Source: Gammaproteobacteria bacterium (GTDB lineage Bacteria; Pseudomonadota; Gammaproteobacteria; Pseudomonadales; Pseudohongiellaceae). Taken from it: DNA of 64,000 nt. The position numbers and the translations under genes were made by a program. The notes beneath the pieces are model-generated. The model was not told the DNA's origin, ran no database searches, and saw nothing but the letters and a program-made list of their open reading frames with translations. This document shows, in pieces, positions 17,851 through 25,561 of the stretch; the first letter of the stretch is position 1, and each line of letters starts with the position of its first letter. The DNA lies in contig JAUXNX010000003.1 in the NCBI GenBank assembly GCA_030682575.1, positions 207,641 through 271,640 of the forward strand, given 5' to 3'.

Positions 17851-19857
17851 ATGCAGAAACCTTCCAGCGTCAAACAGCTTTCCGGCCCCCTGGCACATCT
17901 TGTGCGACTGGCACCAATTGGCGCACGCCTGTTGATGCTGGCGGCGGCGGCATTGCTGAGTCTGGCGCTGGTGACAGTGTTTGATGATGCGCTGCAAACC
18001 ATAGAAGAAAGACTTGGCGCCCTCGGCTGGACCCTGAACTCCGATACCTCTCCTGAACAGCGCATTACCATCATTGCCATCGATGAGAAGAGTCTTGCGC
18101 AGGAAGGCCCCTTTCCCTGGCCGCGCGAGACCATGGCGCGACTGGTGACAGCATTGAATGAGGCCGGAGTGCAACTGCAGTTGCACGACGTTGTATACCC
18201 CGAGGCGAGTGCCGGCGACGACGCTTTGCTGGCTGCATTGCGGGCTGCTCCGGGCGCAGTATTGGCGCAGGTTCCCGTGCTGCAGTCCGGGCAGGCTGTG
18301 CGCACCGGTTTGATGACCCATGCGTTGTCTGGAGTCAGTTGCAGCGACAGTGGTGCGGCGCTTGGGCAGACCGGCAGTTTCCTGGGTAACAATGCGACAT
18401 TTGCGGAAATTCCCAAGGGTCACATCACTCCCATCGTGGCTGGTGATGGCGCTATTCGCGAAGTGCCTGCTGTCATCTGTGTCGACGGCAATGCCTACCC
18501 TGCCCTGGCGATCAGCGCCTTCCTGCAGGCGGTGAACAGCCCGGCCTGGGGTGCCACCATAGAGGAAGGCAGCACGCTGTTCGGGCCTGACCAGCTGATG
18601 CAGCTTAACGCCTACCCCGGCCTGCGCATTCCGCTGGATGACGCTGGCAATATGCGCATCTCCTATCGCAACGCCCCGGAAGCCTACCAGGCGATCTCTG
18701 CCGCCGATGTTCTCAATGGCGACCATGATGCCGATATGCTCGAAAACGCCTGGGTGCTGGTTGGCGCAACAGCCTTTGGTATTGGCGATATTGTCCCTAC
18801 TCCGTACAGCGGCGCGACACCTGGTGTGGAACTGCAGGCGCGCATGCTCACCAGCCTGCTCGATACCGCCGTGCCTTACACGCCGGCTGCCGCCACAACT
18901 TTGCTGGTGCTGTTGAGTGGCTTGTTTGCCGTGATTCTGTTTGTGCTGGCGAGTGCCCGCGAGCGATTCGCAAGCTACGGCCTGCCTGCAGCAGGTGTGC
19001 TGCTGCCAGTATTCGCGCTGGCGCTGCATGTGCAGTTGCTTGGCAGCAGTGATATCTGGCTTGGCTGGGTTGGTCCGGCCGTTTATGGTCTGTGCGCCGC
19101 CAGTTTCCTGATGCTGCTCGAACAGGCCCGTGTTCGTCATGAGCGTGGTCGTGTTTTCGGCAACCTGAACAGTTATCTGCCCAGTGATGTTGCCAGAGAG
19201 ATTGCCTACAGCCTGCCCAGCTCCAGCATCAATGCCAAGCGCAGCGAAGTCACTTTACTGAGTGCCGACCTGCGTAATTTCTCTGCCTTCGGCGAAGCCC
19301 GTCCCCCGGAAGAATCGGCTGCCCTGTTGCACTACTTCTTTGTGCGAGCCACTGAAATCGTGGAAGAGCACCACGGCAGGATTCACGAATTCAAGGGCGA
19401 CAGTCTCCTTGCGGTGTGGGATGGCCATGACGCCCAGGCGGCTGCCCAGGCCCTGCTGGCGGCTCAGGAAATGCAGGCATCAATCAACAAGGATATGCCT
19501 CAGAATCCGCCCGAAGGTCTGGAGCCGCTTGCTCTTGGCATCGGCATTGAACAGGGCCCGGTACTGATCGGGTCGATTGGTCCGGCACAGCGCCGCACGC
19601 ACACTCTGCTGGGCGATACCGTCACCATCACATTGCGGATACAGGAGATGACGGCAGAGCTGGCTCAGCCGATTCTGGTAGGTGAGTGTGCCGCGCGTCA
19701 GCTCGCCGATCAGAAGCTGGAATCACAAGGAAGTTATCTGCTGAGCGGGTTGAGAATTCCTCACACCCTCTTCTCGCCATCGCTGTCTGACACCACTCCG
19801 CGCCGCAGCAGGCAGGACCAGGTGGCCCTGACGGTCGTTTCCGGCGGCCGTCGATAG
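17851..19857 (+). CDS. CHASE2-domain class III nucleotide cyclase-like membrane sensor
   Basis: A 668-residue sensor: an N-terminal transmembrane helix (LLMLAAAALLSLALVTVF), a periplasmic CHASE2 domain (about residues 45-340), three membrane segments (about 345-425) and a cytoplasmic class III cyclase domain (about 460-640). Both metal-binding Asp are present (SADLRNFSAF; GDSLLAVW). The base-recognition position four residues before the second Asp is Glu (HEFKGD), the guanylate-type residue. The usual transition-state Asn of VNxAxR is Thr (DTVTITLR), with the Arg kept. The activity and product are therefore uncertain. ATG 17851 lies 2 bases after the FecR-gene stop. Confidence 0.85.
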   Translation: MQKPSSVKQLSGPLAHLVRLAPIGARLLMLAAAALLSLALVTVFDDALQTIEERLGALGWTLNSDTSPEQRITIIAIDEKSLAQEGPFPWPRETMARLVTALNEAGVQLQLHDVVYPEASAGDDALLAALRAAPGAVLAQVPVLQSGQAVRTGLMTHALSGVSCSDSGAALGQTGSFLGNNATFAEIPKGHITPIVAGDGAIREVPAVICVDGNAYPALAISAFLQAVNSPAWGATIEEGSTLFGPDQLMQLNAYPGLRIPLDDAGNMRISYRNAPEAYQAISAADVLNGDHDADMLENAWVLVGATAFGIGDIVPTPYSGATPGVELQARMLTSLLDTAVPYTPAAATTLLVLLSGLFAVILFVLASARERFASYGLPAAGVLLPVFALALHVQLLGSSDIWLGWVGPAVYGLCAASFLMLLEQARVRHERGRVFGNLNSYLPSDVAREIAYSLPSSSINAKRSEVTLLSADLRNFSAFGEARPPEESAALLHYFFVRATEIVEEHHGRIHEFKGDSLLAVWDGHDAQAAAQALLAAQEMQASINKDMPQNPPEGLEPLALGIGIEQGPVLIGSIGPAQRRTHTLLGDTVTITLRIQEMTAELAQPILVGECAARQLADQKLESQGSYLLSGLRIPHTLFSPSLSDTTPRRSRQDQVALTVVSGGRR

Positions 19858-19975
19858 TCCTTCCTTTATATGGCGCCGGGTTGCACCGGGGCTTTTGAAT
19901 CATGATAATTGCCCGCAATTTCAATAAACGACATATGCTCAGCTATGTCCACGGCATGTCCGGAACCCAGGGTGT

Positions 19976-21280
19976 ATGCGTCGGTCTGCTCTTTCTCTTT
20001 TATTCCTGATACCACTGTCAGTGCAGGCCTGTCCTGACCTGCAGCCTTTTTATCTTCTCGATTCTTCCGAACAGGCCATGCAGCTTGAAGTGCAGTTGGG
20101 ATCCTTGATGTCCGAGTGTCTCAACAGCTCCGAGTTCTTTGCACTCTATGGGGCTGCCCAGATGGACGTCGGCAAGCTGGCCGAGGCGCTTGAGACGCTG
20201 GAGCGGGCGCTTCTGCTGGACCCCGACAATGGTGCAGCCCAGATTGACTATGCACAGGCTCTCTATTTGCGTGGACAGTTGTTTTCGGCACTGGATTTGA
20301 ATGATCAGACTCTGCAGCGGCAGGACCTGCCGCCGGATATCCAGGTTTTGCTGCAAGAAAGAAGACAGCAATGGCGTCGACAGACCAGGCAGCGTGCCTT
20401 TCATGCGGATGTCCTTGCGGGCTACGACAACAACCTCAATGGTGCGCCGGACCCCAGCCAGATCACACTGACCATTGCCGGTGAGCCAGTGATCCTGACT
20501 CTCAATGAGGAATACCGTCCAATCAGTGGCCCCTACCTGAATCTGCGCGCAGGCGGGCAGTATCGGCAGCTGGCCTCCGATCATCAGCACAGCCTCGTTG
20601 CTGAATTACGAGGTCGGGCAAGTCAGGACAGCCCGTCCGATCTGCTGCAGTTCGAAAGTCATTACATCTACACCCGACCGCGCCGCGACCATACCTGGCA
20701 GTTCGATACCGGCCTGAGTCATTTGCTGTTTGGCGGCAGCCCCCTCTACACAGCTGCCGAAGGTGGTGCGCTATACCAGACAGTCATGCGCAACCAGTGC
20801 GTGCCCGGCTTCCGCTTTACCGCGCAGTACCAGCTCTATCACAACCAAAGCAATCTCAACTCGATTGAGAGCAGGGCCAGTGCGGGCCTCGATTGCCCTC
20901 TGTCAATTGCTGCGCGGCCAACCCTGATTGGCGGGGAAATCTCTGTATTGAACAGCAAGGCGGTCAATGATGGCCGGCCTGGTGGTGGCAGAGATGGCTG
21001 GCAGCTCAAGCTGAGCTGGCAGTTTCCCCTGCTTGGCGGAGTGCTGGACAACCAGTTGCACCATGCTCACTTGCGAGACAGAACCGGCTACAGCCCTCTG
21101 CTGGATAACGGTGCTGAACGCTGGCTGGGCCGCACTTATTTGCTGATGCAATATCGCCAGCCGCTGCTCACCGATATCTCCCTGGTGGTGAATTTCTATC
21201 ACCAATACCAGCGCAGCAACATTGAACTGTTTGACAGCCTTGACACGACCTTCGAGGTAGGCATCAGCGCTGCGTTCTGA
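19976..21280 (+). CDS. TPR-containing outer-membrane beta-barrel protein
   Basis: A 434-residue exported protein with a signal peptide (SLLFLIPLSVQA), a tetratricopeptide-like helical region (about residues 50-130: LAEALETLERALLLDPDNGAAQIDYAQALYLRG) and a C-terminal half of alternating beta strands ending in Phe (VGISAAF), the outer-membrane barrel signature. The TPR-then-barrel layout resembles surface-lipoprotein-assembly-modifier (SLAM/DUF560) proteins, but I cannot confirm that family by eye. It lies 118 bases after the CHASE2-cyclase gene and 299 bases before the S-layer-like gene, so a role in surface assembly or sensing is plausible. Confidence 0.7.
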   Translation: MRRSALSLLFLIPLSVQACPDLQPFYLLDSSEQAMQLEVQLGSLMSECLNSSEFFALYGAAQMDVGKLAEALETLERALLLDPDNGAAQIDYAQALYLRGQLFSALDLNDQTLQRQDLPPDIQVLLQERRQQWRRQTRQRAFHADVLAGYDNNLNGAPDPSQITLTIAGEPVILTLNEEYRPISGPYLNLRAGGQYRQLASDHQHSLVAELRGRASQDSPSDLLQFESHYIYTRPRRDHTWQFDTGLSHLLFGGSPLYTAAEGGALYQTVMRNQCVPGFRFTAQYQLYHNQSNLNSIESRASAGLDCPLSIAARPTLIGGEISVLNSKAVNDGRPGGGRDGWQLKLSWQFPLLGGVLDNQLHHAHLRDRTGYSPLLDNGAERWLGRTYLLMQYRQPLLTDISLVVNFYHQYQRSNIELFDSLDTTFEVGISAAF

Positions 21281-21579
21281 AACCCCACATATCTGTTATA
21301 AAATAGATGCTTACAATCGAGTGTTAATGAAAGAAACAGGTTGTGTTCGGTGTGGACTGCTAGTACCATCGCCGAGCGTGTCCGCTTGTGGTCAGGAATT
21401 ATCGATTAACCCAAGTGGGAGTAATCACGGAAACGTGGGAAATTTTCTTCAGTGTGACTGCAGTCACAAGGGGGAATGGTTGACTTGCGTATCCTTGGCA
21501 CAACCGAGTGGGGTCATCCGCTGTTATTGGCGTGTCACAATCGGATAAAACAAATTGGAATTAATTTAAGGAGTTACAA
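21281..21579. promoter_or_regulatory. Long 5' region of the S-layer-like gene
   Basis: A 299-base non-coding stretch before an apparently highly expressed secreted-protein gene. It holds an AT-rich patch (CTGTTATAAAATAG near 21294), the perfect CRP-like palindrome at 21453-21468, and TTGACT at 21480 as a possible -35 without a good -10 partner. A strong ribosome site AAGGAG (21568-21573) lies before the ATG. A short GTG-started frame (21321-21548) is judged non-coding. Confidence 0.5.
21453..21468. promoter_or_regulatory. Perfect CRP-type palindrome upstream of the S-layer-like gene
   Basis: TGTGACTGCAGTCACA is a 16-base perfect inverted repeat and an exact match to the CRP consensus TGTGA-N6-TCACA. 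It lies 111 bases before the start codon. It is the best of three related sites in the window and the most likely target of the Crp-family regulator coded at 15.5-16.3 kb. Confidence 0.7.
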
Positions 21580-24500
21580 ATGGCTATAACAGTCGAAGCT
21601 CGTACCGAGATTATCAGCCTGGTGGTAGGCATGTTCAGTGCCGCACCAGGTGCAGCGGTTCTTGACGATCTATCAGCAGAAATTCTGGCAGGCTCCACAA
21701 TGAAGCAGTTGGCTGCAAAGCTGGCTCTTACCGCTCAGTTCCAGGGGCTATTCCCGCCTTCAGCCATGACCAACTCGGAATTCGCTACCAAGCTGGTTCA
21801 ACAGCTGGTTGGTAACGAAGTTCCTTCTGCAGACAAAGCGGCTGCGGCTGTTGAAATCACTGCCATGCTGGCTGGCGGCGCAAGCCGTTCTTCAGTCATC
21901 GTTGACGTGATTGCAGTCCTGAAATCAGTTCCCGAGACTCACACAGTGTGGGGCGCCGGTGCGGCAGCGTTCAACAACAAGGTTGAAGTGGCAGAGTACT
22001 TCTCTGTTACCAAACTGCAGAGCGGCGCAACTCTGGAAGTGCTGCAGAACGTCATTTCAGGCGTGGGCAGCAGCCAGGCCAGCGTAGATACAGCAATTGC
22101 CGGCATCAACAACGAGATCCTGCAAGGTACTACTTACGCGCTGACAGCAGGTGTTGACGGAGTTCAAGGCACCAACGCCAACGACATCATCACCGGTATC
22201 TTCGGCGACGCAACCAATGCGAACAACACCTACAATGCCGGCGACGTCATTGATGGTGCTGCAGGTACAGACATTCTGAACCTGATCGCCCAGGGCACCA
22301 CTGCCTCTACAGCTGCGGCCATCGTCAAGAACGTTGAAACCATCAACATCCTGGATACCGTTGGCGCAACTTTCAATGCCGCCCTGGTTGAAAACGCACC
22401 AGCCATCAACTTCACCAACACACAGGCAAGCAACCTCTCCACTGTAAACGGTGCAGCCCAGGCTTCCGTGATCGGTCTGGCTGGCAAGGGCAACCTGAAA
22501 GTAGACTACGCAACCACCAGCGCTGTTCTGACCAATGATGCTGCCAAACTGTCGCTGACTGCCGTAGGTACTTCCACTACTGCCCGCAGCACCGTGGATG
22601 TGTCCGATGCCAACACCATTGACACCGTCAGCATTGCCACTACAGGCAGCAACTTCGTGACTCTGACAGCAGGTACTGCTGCCAAGACTGTGACAATCAC
22701 TGGTTCCGGAACCAACAACTTTGACGTGTCTGCGGCTGGTGCCGTGGCTGCTGTTGTGACTCTGGATGCCTCTGCTGCCACTGGCGCGAACACATTCGTG
22801 ATGGGCGACACGCTCAACACGACTGACGTGATCAAGGGTGGTAGTGGTGCTGATACCGTCACAGCCAACCTGAAGACTGCAACATTGGTCAGCCCAACCA
22901 TGACCAGCATCGAGACGCTGTCTGCTGACTTCGACGCTGCCGGAACGATTGATCTGTCCGGTTCTGTTGGCCTGAAGACAGTCACTCTGACTGGTTCTTC
23001 CGAGAATCAGACTTTGACCAAGGCAGCCTCTACAGTGACCACGTTGAACGTGTCCAGCCAGACAAGTGCTGCTGACACCAACAACGTTGTAGCGTTCGGC
23101 TTCGCCACTGCAAGTGCTCTGACCGTGAACGTGGGCAGCGCAGCCGCAACAGCGACCAATATGACCATTGCAGATCTGCAGTTGACCAAGGTGAATGCAC
23201 TGACGCTGAACGGCGTTGGCACCAAGGTCAATGACATCAACAGCAGCATCGATCTGAGTGCTGGTCTGAGCGCACTGACCATCAGCGCGGCTGCGGGTTC
23301 AACCTTCGAACACCAGGGCGTTATGGCTAACGGCAATATCGGCCCCGTGAAGTTCACTATCGGTGCTGAAGCCACTTACTCCGGCGGTGTGTATGCCGAA
23401 GGCGATATTGGTGATGTAACCATTACTCTGGGCACTGACTCCTATTTCGAAGCCTGGCTTGATACGGATAAAGGCAGTGTTGGCAACATCACTGTTACCG
23501 GTACAGGTGAATTGAACATGGGTATGGGCATCTCCGGCGGTGACCTCGGCAACGTATCCATCACGCTTGATGGTGACGGCGCCGCTAATTCCTACTTCGG
23601 AGCACTTGTCAGTGGTGGTTCGATTGGCAACATCTCTGTTTCCGTGGATAACGGTGCGAGCATTGGCATATGGGTCAGTGCACAGGCATACGATTACGAG
23701 GTTAATGGTGGCCATATCGGCAATATCACACTGAGCATCGGTGAAGACTCTCACATTTCTGGTAATTTCGAAGCAGAGACAGGTGACATTGGTAACATCA
23801 GCATCAGCCTGCACGGTGACGATTCTACAGCGAATTTGTGGTTTGAGGCTCAGTATGTTTCCGGTGATCCAGGCACGGGCCAGCAGTACATCCGTGGCGG
23901 CAACATCGGCAACATCAACATCCAGATGGCGGGTGATGATTCCTACCTGAGCGCCGGTTTCGAAGCCAGCGGTGGCAGCATCGGCACAGTGACGATTGCA
24001 CTGACTGGTGAAGGTGCGGAAGCGAATCTGTACCTCGCTGCACGACAGCCGTCTGACACAGTTGGAGCTCCATCCAGCAACGACATCGGTGCCATCACCA
24101 TCACTTCCAACGATGAGGCGGAAGTCAACATGTACCTCAGCGCGGAAAACACCATCGGTGCGATCACAGCGAACATGGGTCATGACAGCGATCTGTACAT
24201 CAACTTCTCCGGTGGCGGTAACGATGGTGAAGCAGTATTCACCGGCCTGACTGTCACCATGGGCAATGATGCAGACTTCGATCTGCGTGTGTCCGGTTAC
24301 GGTGGCGAGATTGGTAACATCACTGGAACCTTCGGCAACAGAGCAGAAGTGGACATCTGGCTGTCTGACGTCAGTGGTGACATTGGCAGCATTTCCATAA
24401 CGGCCGGTAACGCTGCAGACATCGACATATTCCTGTCCGGCAACGGCGGCGATGTGGGTAATATCAGTGTGACTGCCGGCAACAACTCTGACGTGCTTAT

Positions 24501-25209
24501 CCACGCCAGTGGCAGCAACGGCGACATCGGTTCAATCACCCTGACCGGTGGTGACAGCAGCAGCGATGCCGAAGTGTACTTCACTGACCCAACCGGTTCC
24601 ATTGCAGGTATAACAGCCACTGCATGGAATGGTTTCCTCACCGTGAACCTGAGCGGTGTGACACTGGGTACTAGTATCGCTGTAGGTGGCGGTGGATCGT
24701 CGGTGCGCGGTACTGAAGGCGCGGACAACATCCTTCTCGGTGCGAAGACAGACACAGTTGTGTTTGACAGCTCGCCTACCGCGATCGATACGATCTTCAA
24801 CTTCACGACTGGCAGCGGCACTACCAAGGACGTGCTGGATGTAAGCAACTCCATCGCTGGTGGTCTGAACGCAACTGTGTTCTCAACCAACCCTGTTGGA
24901 GCAACTGAACTGGCCGTTAACACCATCATCCGTCTGGCAGACATTGCTGGCGGCAACGACATCACCACAGCGGCTGGCCTGACTGCAGCTCTGAACGCTG
25001 GTGGCGAGTTTGCCAACCTTGATGCGGTGTCGGCTGGTGCAACGGTTTACACGTTCATCACTTCTGCCTCTACCTCATCAAGCACGTTCTACGTGTTCAA
25101 TGCGGCGTCGGTCGATGCAACTACCGACTTCAGCAGTGTCACGCTGGTGGGTGTAGTGAATGCAGTGTCCGGCGGACTGAGTGGTTTGAATATTGCCAAC
25201 TTCGCATAA
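21580..25209 (+). CDS. S-layer-like repetitive protein, probable type I secretion substrate
   Basis: A 1209-residue acidic, Gly/Ser/Thr/Asp/Asn-rich protein with no Sec signal and no cysteine that I can see, as expected for a type I substrate. Residues 1-180 form an Ala-rich helical N-terminal module. The region VDGVQGTNANDIITG...GDVIDGAAGTDIL resembles the start of other secreted beta-repeat proteins. Residues about 580-1035 contain about 16 copies of a G-[DGN]-[IV]-G-[NDS]-[IV]-[ST] repeat spaced about 22-30 residues, suggesting a beta-solenoid. One degenerate RTX-like block follows (GTEGADNILLGAKTDTVVF), then a C-terminal secretion-signal region. It has its own promoter region and is followed by two strong hairpins. 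The function as a lattice protein is inferred, supported by sapC in the window. Confidence 0.8.
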   Translation: MAITVEARTEIISLVVGMFSAAPGAAVLDDLSAEILAGSTMKQLAAKLALTAQFQGLFPPSAMTNSEFATKLVQQLVGNEVPSADKAAAAVEITAMLAGGASRSSVIVDVIAVLKSVPETHTVWGAGAAAFNNKVEVAEYFSVTKLQSGATLEVLQNVISGVGSSQASVDTAIAGINNEILQGTTYALTAGVDGVQGTNANDIITGIFGDATNANNTYNAGDVIDGAAGTDILNLIAQGTTASTAAAIVKNVETINILDTVGATFNAALVENAPAINFTNTQASNLSTVNGAAQASVIGLAGKGNLKVDYATTSAVLTNDAAKLSLTAVGTSTTARSTVDVSDANTIDTVSIATTGSNFVTLTAGTAAKTVTITGSGTNNFDVSAAGAVAAVVTLDASAATGANTFVMGDTLNTTDVIKGGSGADTVTANLKTATLVSPTMTSIETLSADFDAAGTIDLSGSVGLKTVTLTGSSENQTLTKAASTVTTLNVSSQTSAADTNNVVAFGFATASALTVNVGSAAATATNMTIADLQLTKVNALTLNGVGTKVNDINSSIDLSAGLSALTISAAAGSTFEHQGVMANGNIGPVKFTIGAEATYSGGVYAEGDIGDVTITLGTDSYFEAWLDTDKGSVGNITVTGTGELNMGMGISGGDLGNVSITLDGDGAANSYFGALVSGGSIGNISVSVDNGASIGIWVSAQAYDYEVNGGHIGNITLSIGEDSHISGNFEAETGDIGNISISLHGDDSTANLWFEAQYVSGDPGTGQQYIRGGNIGNINIQMAGDDSYLSAGFEASGGSIGTVTIALTGEGAEANLYLAARQPSDTVGAPSSNDIGAITITSNDEAEVNMYLSAENTIGAITANMGHDSDLYINFSGGGNDGEAVFTGLTVTMGNDADFDLRVSGYGGEIGNITGTFGNRAEVDIWLSDVSGDIGSISITAGNAADIDIFLSGNGGDVGNISVTAGNNSDVLIHASGSNGDIGSITLTGGDSSSDAEVYFTDPTGSIAGITATAWNGFLTVNLSGVTLGTSIAVGGGGSSVRGTEGADNILLGAKTDTVVFDSSPTAIDTIFNFTTGSGTTKDVLDVSNSIAGGLNATVFSTNPVGATELAVNTIIRLADIAGGNDITTAAGLTAALNAGGEFANLDAVSAGATVYTFITSASTSSSTFYVFNAASVDATTDFSSVTLVGVVNAVSGGLSGLNIANFA
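23326..24680 (+). repeat. Degenerate GDIGNI-type protein repeats in the S-layer-like gene
   Basis: The coded repeat reads G-x-[IVL]-G-[NDS]-[IV] followed by a beta strand and an acidic, Ser-containing turn. Examples are GNIGPVKFTIG, GDIGDVTITLG, GDLGNVSITLD, GSIGNISVSVD, GHIGNITLSIG, GDIGNISISLH, GNIGNINIQMA and GDVGNISVTAG. The copies differ too much at DNA level to be a tandem nucleotide repeat. Confidence 0.8.
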
Positions 25210-25217
25210 TCCTGAAC

Positions 25218-25246
25218 TCCCGCATCGGTGCATTGCCGATGCGGGA
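25218..25246 (+). terminator. Hairpin immediately after the S-layer-like stop codon
   Basis: An 11-base perfect stem (TCCCGCATCGG with CCGATGCGGGA) around a 7-base loop, beginning 9 bases after the stop. There is no T-run, so it may be an mRNA 3'-stabilising hairpin rather than an intrinsic terminator. Confidence 0.55.
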
Positions 25247-25304
25247 ACCAGGAAGACGCAAAGGAAATGAATGTCCGGTCTTTGTTGTTCGAAGATCTGA
25301 AGTG

Positions 25305-25338
25305 AAAATGCCTGCCAGGGAAACCTGGCAGGCATTTT
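25305..25338 (+). terminator. Strong intrinsic terminator downstream of the S-layer-like gene
   Basis: A 15-base perfect stem (AAAATGCCTGCCAGG with CCTGGCAGGCATTTT) closed by a GAAA tetraloop, with an A-tract on one side and a T-tract on the other. It would stop transcription on both strands and isolates the S-layer unit from the sulfotransferase cluster. Confidence 0.85.
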
Positions 25339-25561
25339 CATTTATACCCAACTGGAAATAATGTTTTGCAGAGTCTGCATCAGCGGCGCACCAAGGCGCA
25401 AAGCCCCTTCTGACTTGAAGTTTGAGGGCTGCTCATGTAGCCTACCGACGCCTCCAAGCCGCTGCAGCCGCGATGAACGTCGGCACTTTTCCGCGGATGG
25501 AGAGTTTTTTCATTACACAGATCTGCTCTCATGAGCGGGCCTGAAGTTCAGGCAAAAAACA
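25339..25561. other. Intergenic region before the glycosyltransferase/sulfotransferase cluster
   Basis: No gene is seen in these 223 bases. They presumably carry the promoter of the cluster starting at 25562, but I see no clear -35/-10 pair, and the ribosome site before ATG 25562 is weak. Confidence 0.3.

Noticed and set aside
21497..21512. Possible sigma-54 promoter (TGGCAC at about 21497) before the S-layer-like gene
   Set aside because: The GC element at the -12 position is missing (AGTGG instead of TTGCW), so the match is only half.
21321..21548. GTG-started 75-codon frame with seven Cys in the S-layer 5' region
   Set aside because: It spans the perfect CRP-like palindrome and the likely promoter and leader, has no ribosome site and no recognisable domain. 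It is more likely non-coding leader DNA.
23299..24504. 401-codon antisense frame in the S-layer-like gene
   Set aside because: It mirrors the repeats of the sense gene and has no domain or ribosome site of its own.
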